Counted from the first letter of the stretch, positions 16,298-23,496 are shown. The stretch is DNA of 64,000 bases from Streptomyces aidingensis (GCF_900112355.1 NZ_FOLM01000010.1:62001-126000), one strand, 5' to 3'. A program made the numbers and translations. Notes: generated by a model not told the origin, from the letters alone.

Positions 16298-16879
16298 TCA
16301 GCAGCAGGTGCAGACGCCGCCGTAGCGGCCGGAGGGGCACTCGCAGCGGATGCTGCGGCGGCCCGGGGTGGCGAGGGGCTTGAGGGTGTCAATCCAGTGG
16401 CTGGCGCCGGCGGAGGTGAGGAGGTGGGCGTCGTCGGCGGGGTAGTTGGGGGGGAGGCGGTGGCTGTCGGCGGCGCGGCGGGCGAGGCTGCGCAGGTAGT
16501 CGAGCTGGCGGGCGGTGGCGGGGCGGCCGTGGCCGTAGCGCTGGGCGAGGTGCTGGCGGGTGGTGTTCTCGCGGGCCATGCGCTGGATGGTGTCGGCCTT
16601 GTGGGAGCAGGTGAAGCAGGGGCGGGTGGTGGCGCCGGGCAGTGCGTGCCAGCGCAGCCAGGTGTCGTGGCCGCAGGTGTGGGTGATGCGCCAGGTGGGG
16701 GTGTGGGTGCGGCGGGCGAAGTGGCGGCGCTGTTCGATCAGGACGCGGGTGCGGAGGCTGGTGGCGTCGATGTCCCACCGCCCGGCGGTCTTGGTGGCGG
16801 CGACGACGCCCGTCCGGCACCAGTTGCGGATGGTCGCGACGGTGCGGCCGGTGGTCTGTGCAGCGGTGGCGGTGTCCAT
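16298..16879 (-). CDS. Phage regulator: N-terminal HTH with Cys-rich body
   Basis: This 193-residue protein from ATG 16879 begins with a MerR/excisionase-like helix-turn-helix: AQTTGRTVATIRNWCRTGVV then KTAGRWDIDATSL. The same layout opens the gene at 21134-21652, so the two are paralogues over about 48 residues. Behind it are HTCGHDTWLRW and PCFTCSH, a probable zinc site, and the C-terminus is CECPSGRYGGVCTCC. A strong promoter with three TACAAC repeats lies just upstream, suggesting regulated and perhaps self-regulated expression. Confidence 0.65.
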   Translation of the reverse strand: MDTATAAQTTGRTVATIRNWCRTGVVAATKTAGRWDIDATSLRTRVLIEQRRHFARRTHTPTWRITHTCGHDTWLRWHALPGATTRPCFTCSHKADTIQRMARENTTRQHLAQRYGHGRPATARQLDYLRSLARRAADSHRLPPNYPADDAHLLTSAGASHWIDTLKPLATPGRRSIRCECPSGRYGGVCTCC

Positions 16880-16889
16880 CGGAGTCCCC

Positions 16890-16922
16890 CTACAACTTCG
16901 GCGTACAACTCGATAGTACAAC
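16890..16922 (-). promoter_or_regulatory. Three direct repeats overlapping a promoter
   Basis: TACAAC occurs at 16891, 16904 and 16917, exactly 13 bases apart (CTACAAC, GTACAAC, GTACAAC). The repeats cover the -10 element and probable start site of the minus-strand promoter, the position of an operator. Confidence 0.55.
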
Positions 16923-16941
16923 CGCGTTGTGGGGGGTGCAA
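16913..16941 (-). promoter_or_regulatory. Promoter for the HTH/Cys-rich gene
   Basis: Read on the minus strand: -35 TTGCAC (16941-16936), a 17-base spacer, -10 TACTAT (16918-16913). This is close to the vegetative sigma consensus and 34 bases from the ATG at 16879. Confidence 0.65.
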
Positions 16942-16978
16942 GTCGCATGCCGAGCTCCTTTCAGAAAGCGAGTCAGCC

Positions 16979-17245
16979 TCAGAACGGCGCTGGCCCGGAC
17001 CCCTGCACGTCCAGCCGGCCAGCGCCTTCGTGGTGCTGCCGGGGGACGACGCGCCCTGCCCGGCCGCTGGGCAGCTCCAGGCGCAGCTCTGTCGCGCCGT
17101 AGGCGTCGTACAGGTCGGCGTCCGGGCCGAGCAGGTGGCCGAGCCAGCAGGGGAACGGGCCGCCCGGCTCCACCCTGAGCACGGCCGTGACCTCGGTGGG
17201 GATGCTGTCGGCGACCAGGGTTGCCGCCCCCTCGTAGCTGTCCAC
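16979..17245 (-). CDS. Hypothetical protein, start uncertain
   Basis: The likely product is 88 residues from GTG 17245 (VDSYEGAATLVADSIPTEVT); GTG 17269 would add eight residues, and the frame stays open to 17392. It contains LYDAYGATELRLELPSGRAG and no recognised motif. It follows the ribbon-helix-helix gene in the same direction and may be co-transcribed. Assignment is weak because GC-rich open frames are frequent here. Confidence 0.4.
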   Translation of the reverse strand: MDSYEGAATLVADSIPTEVTAVLRVEPGGPFPCWLGHLLGPDADLYDAYGATELRLELPSGRAGRVVPRQHHEGAGRLDVQGSGPAPF

Positions 17246-17295
17246 GGCGCCCAGTGTGCCGGGCCGCACCGACAGCCCCAGCCCGGCCCGGCCCG

Positions 17296-17799
17296 TCAAT
17301 CGATCGCGTCCAGGCCGCGCTCGATGATCTCCCGCAGCGCGGCAGCCTTCTCCAGCCCTCGCTCCTGCGCGTAGGCGTCCACCTGCGCCCACCGCTCCGG
17401 CGACAGCCGCACCTCCCGCTTCGGCCCGACCGACGGCCGGCCCACCGTGGTGCCCTCCTCCGGCAGCCCAGTGAAGTACCGCTCCACGGCGTCCTGGTGC
17501 TGGCTGCGTATCAGCCAGTCCCGGGCCACATCCGGCGGAACGTACTCATAGCGGGCCATGGTGTCGTGGTACTGACTCCAGGAGCACAGCACCCACTTCC
17601 CGCCCCGGGTGCGGTACAGCTCCTGGTGGTGGCCCATCTTCTCGGTGGCCAGGGACATCTGGCCGTCCCGGCCGCCGGTCGCCTCTTCGAAACGCTCGGC
17701 CTTGTCGGGGTCGAACCAGCCCGCCGCGCGGGGCGTGACGGGCTCGTCGGGGTGAGCATGCGCAGGGCGGCTGTAGTCGTAGATCCCGGTGCGTGCCAT
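17296..17799 (-). CDS. Protein with C-terminal ribbon-helix-helix domain
   Basis: The 167-residue product has two parts. Residues 1-115 are aromatic-rich (TGIYDYSRPAHAHPDEP, KWVLCSWSQYHDTMARYEYV) and of unknown fold. Residues 120-167 read KREVRLSPERWAQVDAYAQE then EKAAALREIIERGL, the strand-helix-helix of Arc/CopG DNA-binding proteins. AGGAG precedes ATG 17799. Only 19 bases separate it from the upstream gene, so they form one operon. It could act as an antitoxin-like or phage transcription regulator. Confidence 0.65.
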   Translation of the reverse strand: MARTGIYDYSRPAHAHPDEPVTPRAAGWFDPDKAERFEEATGGRDGQMSLATEKMGHHQELYRTRGGKWVLCSWSQYHDTMARYEYVPPDVARDWLIRSQHQDAVERYFTGLPEEGTTVGRPSVGPKREVRLSPERWAQVDAYAQERGLEKAAALREIIERGLDAID

Positions 17800-17818
17800 G
17801 GCAGGTGCTCCTGTCAGG

Positions 17819-18454
17819 TCAGAGGGAGGCGAAGGGGCGCTCGGTGAAGTGGGCGTCGGCCTCGCAGTCGGGGCAGACGAACGCGACGCGGTCGAGGCTG
17901 TCGCGGCGCAGGATGGATGCGCCGTAGGTGCCGCACTCGGCGCAGGCGAGGCCCCGCTGGGGGTGGTGGGTGTTGGGGGCGGGTTCGGCCCAGGTCATGC
18001 CGGGGTCGGTGTCGCCGAGTTCGCGGCGGCGGCCGGTGAGGATCTGCCGCGTGGTGCCGCGCGTGGTGCGCACCTGCACGATGGCGTAGTTCTTCTCCAC
18101 CAGGCGGCCGTCCTTGAGGCGGACGGCGGCGGTGTAGTGGGTGCCGTGGTCGCCGGGCGTGTCGGTGGGGGCTTCCTTGGCGGCGTCCAGGGCGGCACGG
18201 AATGCGGTGGTGGGCAGATGGACCATGCGCGTGTCGCCGGTGGTCTGGTAGGTGGGGGCGATGGTGGTGGTGTCCCAGCCGGCGCGCTGGCAGAGGGTGG
18301 CGAGGCGGAGGCGCCCGGCGGCCCACTGGGAGGCGCGGTTGAGGTTGGCGGCGACCTGGGAGAGGGAGGTGTGGACGCCGTAGTCGCGGAGGCTGTCGAG
18401 GAGGTCGCGGGCGTGCTGCTGGTCGTCTTTGGTGAGTTTGTTCCAGGTGGTCAT
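17819..18454 (-). CDS. Phage protein with C-terminal zinc ribbon
   Basis: This 211-residue protein starts at ATG 18454 behind TGGGAGGGAGACC. It opens with a helical region (KLTKDDQQHARDLLDSLRDY), has a beta-rich middle and ends with CAECGTYG and VCPDCEADAHF, two CxxC pairs that should form a zinc ribbon. ASQWAAGRLRLATLCQRAGW may be another helix-turn-helix. It is the first gene of an operon running to about 16979 and has its own promoter with direct repeats. The function is not known. Confidence 0.6.
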   Translation of the reverse strand: MTTWNKLTKDDQQHARDLLDSLRDYGVHTSLSQVAANLNRASQWAAGRLRLATLCQRAGWDTTTIAPTYQTTGDTRMVHLPTTAFRAALDAAKEAPTDTPGDHGTHYTAAVRLKDGRLVEKNYAIVQVRTTRGTTRQILTGRRRELGDTDPGMTWAEPAPNTHHPQRGLACAECGTYGASILRRDSLDRVAFVCPDCEADAHFTERPFASL

Positions 18455-18483
18455 GGTGGTCTCCCTCCCATCGCGGCATTTCC

Positions 18484-18529
18484 GCATGTGTTAACCATGG
18501 CAGGGATTAGCGCATGCGTCAATTATGGC
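18484..18529 (-). promoter_or_regulatory. Promoter embedded in two 18-base direct repeats
   Basis: GCATGTGTTAACCATGGC (18484-18501) and GCATGCGTCAATTATGGC (18512-18529) match at 14 of 18 bases, 28 bases apart. On the minus strand repeat two holds -35 TTGACG and repeat one holds CATGGT as -10, with a 17-base spacer. Binding of a repressor to the repeats would cover both promoter elements. Confidence 0.55.
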
Positions 18530-18592
18530 TGCAATGGGCAACGGCCCTGACGCGCCGCCCCGCTGTCACACCCCCGTGCGACACTGCCGTCC

Positions 18593-18829
18593 GTGGTGAC
18601 TGTGCCTGAGCTCGTGGCCGTTGAGGGCCGCCGCCTCGGCCTGGACGAGCGCATGGTGGCCGAGGTGTACGACGCCCTCACCTGTGAGGAGGGCCCCGGC
18701 CGGCCGTGGCCGGACGACGACGTCGTCCAGGTGATGGAGTCCCTCATCGTGCCCGACTGGGCCTCCCCGGACACCATCGCCGCCATTGTGCGCGGAGTGG
18801 TCGCAGCAGACCGGAAGGAACTCGGGTAG
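18593..18829 (+). CDS. Small hypothetical protein
   Basis: This 78-residue product from GTG 18593 lacks a ribosome-binding site; GACACT a few bases upstream suggests a leaderless transcript. It is acidic and helical (LDERMVAEVYDALTCEEGPG, IAAIVRGVVAADRKELG). The gene is the only plus-strand frame between two minus-strand regulator operons. No family recognised. Codon third-position GC fits coding. Confidence 0.45.
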   Translation: MVTVPELVAVEGRRLGLDERMVAEVYDALTCEEGPGRPWPDDDVVQVMESLIVPDWASPDTIAAIVRGVVAADRKELG

Positions 18830-18839
18830 ACGGCGGCGC

Positions 18840-20291
18840 CTACCGGGTCGGCAGGCCGAGCCTCAGCACCCACATGGTGACGGTCTCGCGCGTCACCCCC
18901 AGCTCCTCGGCGATCTCAGCGATACCCCGGCCATCTGCCCACAGTGCCCGCAGGCGGGCTTCGGACTGCTCCAGCTTGGGCATCCTCCGTGCCCGGCGCG
19001 GCGGGAGCCCCAGCTCCGCGACCCGACGGCGCAGGGTGGGCAATGCGACGCCGAGTTCGGCGGCGATCGATCTCACGGTCCGCTCCTGGTCCGCCCACAT
19101 CTCCGCGACCTTGTCGAGCTGGTCCGCGCGCCGGGCCGCCTGCCGTGGCGGGAGCCCTTCCTCCTGCGCCCACTTGTGCACGGTGACGCGGCTGATCCCC
19201 AGCTCCTCGGCGATGCTGGTGGGGCTGCGGTCCGGGTCGGCCCACAGCTCCCCCAAGCGGCGCCGGGCGTCCGCGCTGTCCCGTCCTGACCGGCGTGGGG
19301 GCAGTTCGGCTTTCGCTGCCCAGCGATGCACGGTAACCGGGGTGACGCCGAGTTCAGCCGCGATGTCCCGCACTCTCGCCCCGTCGGCCCACAGCTCCCG
19401 CAGCCTCGGCATGGCCTGGTCCAGCGTCGTGGCCGGGCGACTCCGAGGCCCGCCCAGCTCCCCTGCCTGCTGGGCCTCGCCCTCGGTCACGGGCTGCTGT
19501 CGAGGAGCGCGACCCGGCCGGGTTGCCCCGATCCTCTCGATCCAGTTCAGGACCGACTGGTCGCTGACCCCCAGCTCCCGGGCCATCTCCGTGACGCTCC
19601 TGCCCTCCTCCAGCAGTTCCTCCAGCCGCTCTCTGCTCTCGGCGAACCGTGCCCCTGGAGGCTTGGCCCGGGGCGGGAGCCCCAGCTGGCGAGCCCACTG
19701 CCACACCGTGTTATCGGACGCCCCGAGGGTCTTGCCGATCTCGAGTACCGTGATGCTGCGGTCGGCCCACAGCTCCCGCAACTGCGCCACCCGGTCCGCC
19801 GTCAGCAGGATCTTCCAGCTCGGCGAGGTCTCCCGGGCTGCCCCCGTCAGCAGGGCGACGACCGCGGCTTCCGCCTGGGCGACCCCCGGCCGCCCTCGCA
19901 GATCCTCCAGCTCACTATCTGACAGGCCGCACACATACGCCGCCAGGCCCGCATCACCCGCGGTCCGCGTCAAGGCGGCCAGGTAGTCCCCGACCCGCGC
20001 CGCCTGCTGTACTTCCTCGGGGTATCCGTCCAAGGCGGCGCGCAGTTCACCGTCCCGGCTGGCCTGGGCACCTAGGCGAGCGACGGGCAGGCCGACGCCG
20101 TCGGCCGCCGCTTCCGGCCGCGATCCTGCCCGCAGCGCGTCCAGCACCGTGCGCCGCTGCTCCAGGGTCATGCCGCGGTAGCGGCCGGTCTCGGCGTTGT
20201 GGGCGGTGCGGCAGCGCGGGCACCGGCCGCCCCTTCGCCACCCGGAGGGGGTGCCGCAGAAACGACCGGCCTCGGCGCAGTGCTTGATCAC
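18840..20291 (-). CDS. Modular DNA-binding protein with six tandem GcrA-like helix-turn-helix units
   Basis: The 483-residue protein starts with a Cys/His motif (H4, C5, C12, C24, C27) and a helical domain (42-90). Six repeats of a GcrA-type unit follow: roughly 164-208, 219-257, 290-333, 342-383, 391-432 and 442-483. The unit pattern is L.ELWADGRS...IA.ELGVS..TVH.WA..LGLPPR. Recognition helices differ between units (TPVTVHRWA, SRVTVHKWA, ALPTLRRRV, TRETVTMWV, SDNTVWQWA, SDQSVLNWI), as expected if each reads different bases. GTG 20291 overlaps the stop of the upstream XRE gene (GTGA). A role as phage regulator or genome-organising protein is inferred. Confidence 0.75.
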   Translation of the reverse strand: MIKHCAEAGRFCGTPSGWRRGGRCPRCRTAHNAETGRYRGMTLEQRRTVLDALRAGSRPEAAADGVGLPVARLGAQASRDGELRAALDGYPEEVQQAARVGDYLAALTRTAGDAGLAAYVCGLSDSELEDLRGRPGVAQAEAAVVALLTGAARETSPSWKILLTADRVAQLRELWADRSITVLEIGKTLGASDNTVWQWARQLGLPPRAKPPGARFAESRERLEELLEEGRSVTEMARELGVSDQSVLNWIERIGATRPGRAPRQQPVTEGEAQQAGELGGPRSRPATTLDQAMPRLRELWADGARVRDIAAELGVTPVTVHRWAAKAELPPRRSGRDSADARRRLGELWADPDRSPTSIAEELGISRVTVHKWAQEEGLPPRQAARRADQLDKVAEMWADQERTVRSIAAELGVALPTLRRRVAELGLPPRRARRMPKLEQSEARLRALWADGRGIAEIAEELGVTRETVTMWVLRLGLPTR

Positions 20292-20728
20292 CGAGTCCCG
20301 CTTCCCGCGTCGCTGGCGTAGGTGATGGCCAGGCCGGGCACCTCCTGGGCGACCCGGGCGACGACAGCGCGGTGCCAGGACGCGGGGAACGGGATCTCGG
20401 GGTGCGCCTTGTGGTATTCGGTGTCGTCGCGGTAGGTGATCACCCCGGGTTCGGGCATGTCCATCAGCGCGGTGATGAGGCCGCTGACGAACTCCCCGGT
20501 GCGGCGCTCCAGGTCCTCGATCTCCAGGCGGACGCCGTCGGGGATGACGTAGGTGCCGGCTTCCCAGTGGCGTACCGTGCGGCCGGTCACGCGCAGGTGG
20601 GCGGCGAGCCAGTCCACGGACAGGCCCAGGAATTCGCGCACGACGCGCAGTTCGGCGGGGGTCATCCGCTCGTCCTCGGGCATCCCGGGCGGGTCACTGT
20701 GGGCGCGTTCGGTGTTCTTGGCGTTCAC
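20288..20728 (-). CDS. XRE-like helix-turn-helix protein
   Basis: The 146-residue product has MTPAELRVVREFLGLSVDWL then AAHLRVTGRTVRHWEAGTY at residues 22-60, a lambda-repressor-type helix-turn-helix close to the YdiL/DUF1870 type. The rest (EFVSGLITALMDMPEP and the Trp-containing end) is not recognised. GTG 20728 follows GGAGAG. Its stop overlaps the start of the multi-HTH gene, so both are made together, and it may control that operon. Confidence 0.65.
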   Translation of the reverse strand: MNAKNTERAHSDPPGMPEDERMTPAELRVVREFLGLSVDWLAAHLRVTGRTVRHWEAGTYVIPDGVRLEIEDLERRTGEFVSGLITALMDMPEPGVITYRDDTEYHKAHPEIPFPASWHRAVVARVAQEVPGLAITYASDAGSGTR

Positions 20729-20748
20729 GTCGGTCTCTCCAGGGGTGG

Positions 20749-20773
20749 GCCCCGGCCGACTCGCGGCCGGGGC
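20749..20773 (-). terminator. Intergenic hairpin between phage regulator genes
   Basis: GCCCCGGCCG (20749-20758) and CGGCCGGGGC (20764-20773) make a perfect 10-base-pair stem with a 5-base loop. It lies after the gene ending at 20792 and before the XRE-multi-HTH pair, so it probably limits read-through. Confidence 0.6.
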
Positions 20774-20791
20774 TGTGGGGGTGGGTCTTGG

Positions 20792-21091
20792 TCAGCGGGC
20801 TGCGGGCTCGACGGTGACGGTGCAGCCGGTGGGCACTGCCTCCCACCGTCCGGTCAGGTGCCAGCCGGCCGCCTCCAGGGCGTCCTCGGCCTGCTTAATG
20901 GCGTCGGTGCCGTCGGCGTCGTGCCGGGCGTCCAGCTCGGCGCGGAAGAGGGGGTCACCGAAGGAGGAGCGGGCACCCCGGTCGTCGGGGCTGTCGCCGC
21001 GGATCTCGTCCTCCAGGACGACCACGTCGCAGTGGTCACCGTCCAGGACGGAGCGGTCGGTGCTGAGCCAGGCGGTGAAGTAGCGGGACAT
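20792..21091 (-). CDS. Small acidic phage protein
   Basis: This 99-residue protein from ATG 21091 (AAGGGA upstream) is rich in Asp (LDGDHCDVVVLEDEIRGDSP) and ends in a basic-acidic alternating tail. Its N-terminal SRYFTAWLSTDRS strand and later DAIKQAEDALEAAGW helix suggest a small alpha/beta fold. It lies 42 bases after the HTH gene and is probably co-transcribed. No function assigned. Confidence 0.55.
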   Translation of the reverse strand: MSRYFTAWLSTDRSVLDGDHCDVVVLEDEIRGDSPDDRGARSSFGDPLFRAELDARHDADGTDAIKQAEDALEAAGWHLTGRWEAVPTGCTVTVEPAAR

Positions 21092-21133
21092 AGCGGTTCC
21101 CTTCTGAGGGTTGGTGGTGGGTGGTGAGGCGGT

Positions 21134-21652
21134 TCACAGGGCGGCGACGGCGGCCTCGACGCCGGCGAAGGCAGCGGCGACCAGGTCCACGGTCTCGCGG
21201 TCGCCGTTGAGGTAGCGGACCTCGTAGGCGCGGGCGCCGTAGTGCAGGGCGACCAGGCGGCCCTCGGCGACGTCGAAGTACAGCTTCTGGACGGCGCTGG
21301 CGATACCGGCGGCGCGGCCGTTGGCGATGCCGCGGCCGTTCAGGGCGGCGGAGGAGACGTTGCCGGTGCGGTAGTGGGTCAGCTCCAGGCCGATGAAGCC
21401 GGCGATGTTGTTGAGGTAGACGCGGTCCTTGCCGGCCTTGGTCCAGCGCCGGCCGCCGATCGCGATGATGTCGTCGGCGGTCAGCGGCTTGGGGGCGGCC
21501 GGCTTGTCGAGGCTGATGCGGTACTCCAGGCTGGCCTCGTCGATGTCCCAGCCGTGGCCGGTCTTGACGGCGGCGACGGCCCCCATGCGGCACCAAGTGC
21601 GGATGGTCGCGACGGTGCGGTTGGCCTTGGCGGCGGCGAGGGTGGTGTTCAT
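21134..21652 (-). CDS. Phage regulator with N-terminal HTH, paralogue of the gene at 16298
   Basis: The 172-residue protein from ATG 21652 starts AAAKANRTVATIRTWCRMG then KTGHGWDIDEASLEYR, nearly the same helix-turn-helix plan as the gene at 16298-16879. The body differs: LNNIAGFIGLELTHYRTGN and GRGIANGRAAGIASAVQKL followed by strands, without Cys pairs. GGAGG lies 8 bases before the start. A near-consensus promoter with a palindrome in its spacer precedes it, so it may repress itself. The shared N-terminus points to duplication of the DNA-binding domain with exchange of the effector part. Confidence 0.65.
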   Translation of the reverse strand: MNTTLAAAKANRTVATIRTWCRMGAVAAVKTGHGWDIDEASLEYRISLDKPAAPKPLTADDIIAIGGRRWTKAGKDRVYLNNIAGFIGLELTHYRTGNVSSAALNGRGIANGRAAGIASAVQKLYFDVAEGRLVALHYGARAYEVRYLNGDRETVDLVAAAFAGVEAAVAAL

Positions 21653-21705
21653 GGCCGGTTCCTCCCGGTCGGGTCTGGGGCTGATCCCCTTGACCTGATG
21701 ACACC

Positions 21706-21734
21706 ATCATAGCTTCCAAATACGGAAGCCGCAA
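21706..21734 (-). promoter_or_regulatory. Promoter with palindromic operator for the 21134 gene
   Basis: On the minus strand: -35 TTGCGG (21734-21729), 17-base spacer, -10 TATGAT (21711-21706). The spacer is filled by GCTTCC-N6-GGAAGC (21712-21729), an inverted repeat placed where a repressor would block RNA polymerase. Confidence 0.65.
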
Positions 21735-21842
21735 GCCTGGGTGCAGGCAGAACCCACCGGGCGCCCCCAACCCACCCCGTGCTGCAATCACCCCATGAGG
21801 ACGGACATCGCGCATGGCGCCCCCAATAAGGTCCAGCCCGGC

Positions 21843-22031
21843 TCAGTCACCCCGCCGCGGATGAGGAACGCCCTCAGGGGAGAAGAGGACGTTCAAGGGC
21901 CGGGTGTAGTCGGCGGTGCTCATCGGCCGCGCCTCAGGGCCCCAGTCCTCCTCCCACTGGACTTTCGTGCCCGACTCACCGACTACACCGCCGACCGTGC
22001 ACCTCCGCCAGGCGCCGCGGCCCGCGCTCAC
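21843..22031 (-). CDS. Small hypothetical protein
   Basis: GTG 22031 follows AGGAGG by five bases, which is why this frame is kept. The 62-residue product contains TVGGVVGESGTKVQWEEDWG and ends in PEGVPHPRRGD; the strand-rich centre is reminiscent of small SH3-like folds. It is divergent from the integrase operon, with an 18-base palindrome between them. No family recognised. A non-coding status cannot be excluded. Confidence 0.4.
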   Translation of the reverse strand: MSAGRGAWRRCTVGGVVGESGTKVQWEEDWGPEARPMSTADYTRPLNVLFSPEGVPHPRRGD

Positions 22032-22145
22032 ATCCCTCCTCATGCCCAGCCAAACGCCCGGTCGGCTGGTCCGACCCTCGATAACATGCCGTATTGCCGG
22101 TTCCACCACTTCCCTCGTTCCCCGGCGAACCGTCATAGAGATAGT

Positions 22146-22163
22146 GGATAATGACAGTTATCC
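22146..22163. promoter_or_regulatory. Palindrome upstream of the integrase operon
   Basis: GGATAATGACAGTTATCC is a perfect inverted repeat (GGATAA, 6-base spacer, TTATCC). It includes GATAAT, a possible -10 element for the plus-strand operon, and lies between divergent genes. An operator controlling integration or excision genes is likely. Confidence 0.6.
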
Positions 22164-22188
22164 CATACACGCGAGTGAGGAGAAGGAC

Positions 22189-22368
22189 GTGAGCAAGGAC
22201 CCCAACGCTTGCGGCGCGCGACCGCTGTACGGCAGCGCCCGCTGCCACCTGCCAAGCGGACATGACGGGAAGCACCGTGCCCGCGTAGCTGTAGGCGGGG
22301 AGATCGTGTACGCCGACAGCTACGTGAACCTGGTCGATCGAGCGGGACGCACCACGGCGGTCCGATGA
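22189..22368 (+). CDS. Small Cys/His protein co-translated with integrase
   Basis: GTG 22189 follows GTGAGGAGAAGG. The 59-residue product carries ACGARPLYGSARCHLPSGHD and continues GKHRARV: two Cys and two His in zinc-binding spacing, then GGEIVYADSYV. Its stop overlaps the integrase ATG (ATGA), so both are made in a fixed ratio. Small basic proteins in this position can be recombination directionality factors or regulators, but similar Cys/His peptides are widespread in Streptomyces with no known role. Confidence 0.6.
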   Translation: MSKDPNACGARPLYGSARCHLPSGHDGKHRARVAVGGEIVYADSYVNLVDRAGRTTAVR

Positions 22369-23432
22369 CGCCCCTCGTCCCCCGCCCGTCGGCGGAGCTG
22401 TCGACTGACCGTCACGACCCGCGCGACGACTGGCCGTCCGAAGCCCGCGCCCTCGCCGACCACCTCACCGCCATCTACGGCGACCGCGACCCGCTGCCCA
22501 CCGTCGCCGGAGGATGGTGCGCCCGCCAGCGCTCCCGCCACACCCGCCGCGCCTACGCCCGCGCGTTCCTGCGCTGGGAGACCTACACCCGGGAAGCCGG
22601 CATCCACCCCCTGCAAGCAAGGCTTCCCCTCGCCGACGCCTACGCCTCCTACCTGGAGACCGCGCCGACCATGCGCCGCGTCAAGGGCGGACGCCGGAAC
22701 GAGATGACCCCCACCGGGCCACCCCTGTCCGACTCCGGCCGCGCCCAAGCCCTCTCAGCCGCCGGGTCCTTCTACACCTACGCCGTCCGCGTCCAAGCCG
22801 CCCCCGCCAGCCCGTTCACCTCCATCAACCGGCCCCTCATCGACCCCGACCACTCACCCACCGAAGGCATGCTCCCCGAGGAGACCGCCGCCCTCATCGA
22901 AACCGCCCACACCTGGCACCCCCGCTCCTACGCCCTCGTCACCCTGCTCTACCTCCTCGGCCCCCGCGTCGACGAGATCCTGTCCCTCAACGCTGGCCAG
23001 CTCGGCTACGACCGCGGCCACCGCACCCTCCCCCTCACCCTCAAGGGAGGAAAGCGGAAGCCCGTCCCCGTCCCGCCGCTCGCCCTCGACGCCCTCCTGA
23101 CCTACCTCAACGGGCGCCGCGACGGCCCGCTGTTCGCGACGAGCACAGGGCAGCGCTGGACGGAGCCCCAGGTGTGGAAGCACCTGCGGATGCTCGCCCG
23201 CCGCGCCGGCATCCCGCAGGCCAACAGCATCAAGCCCCACACCCTGCGGCACGGCTTCATCACCGACAGCCTGGAGAACAAGGTCCCGCTGCAGGACGTG
23301 CAAGACGCTGTCGGACACGCCGATCCGCGTACCACCCAGCGGTACAACCGTCGCCGACGCCGCCTCGACGACCACCCTGCTTACGCCCTCGCCGCGAGCC
23401 TGGCCGTCCGTCTCCGGCCTGGCGACGCCTGA
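22365..23432 (+). CDS. int: Tyrosine-type site-specific integrase
   Basis: The 355-residue protein has an N-terminal SAM-like core-binding domain (RSRHTRRAYARAFLRWETY near 45-65) and a C-terminal catalytic domain. Expected active-site residues are visible: Arg201 in LGPRVDEILSL, a Lys in LKGGKRKPVPV, His292 and Arg295 in HTLRHGF, His318 in VGHADPR and the nucleophile Tyr327 in TTQRYN. It should integrate and, with a directionality factor, excise the phage. It is the last phage-like gene on the plus strand. No att core could be identified beside it. Confidence 0.92.
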   Translation: MTPLVPRPSAELSTDRHDPRDDWPSEARALADHLTAIYGDRDPLPTVAGGWCARQRSRHTRRAYARAFLRWETYTREAGIHPLQARLPLADAYASYLETAPTMRRVKGGRRNEMTPTGPPLSDSGRAQALSAAGSFYTYAVRVQAAPASPFTSINRPLIDPDHSPTEGMLPEETAALIETAHTWHPRSYALVTLLYLLGPRVDEILSLNAGQLGYDRGHRTLPLTLKGGKRKPVPVPPLALDALLTYLNGRRDGPLFATSTGQRWTEPQVWKHLRMLARRAGIPQANSIKPHTLRHGFITDSLENKVPLQDVQDAVGHADPRTTQRYNRRRRRLDDHPAYALAASLAVRLRPGDA

Positions 23433-23496
23433 CCCCCGGCAGCGCAACGGCCCTGCTCAGCTGCAGCCAGGCGCGTTCCTGCGGAGCCGTGTGCGG

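Noticed and set aside
21741..22151. 136-codon plus-strand frame before the integrase operon
   Set aside because: It is Pro/Arg-rich, lacks a ribosome-binding site and overlaps promoter elements and the better-supported minus-strand small gene.
23433..23496. Attachment site directly downstream of the integrase
   Set aside because: No tRNA fragment, palindrome or repeat matching another place in the window was found; only an 8-base GCCGTGTG match to tRNA-Lys, which may be chance.
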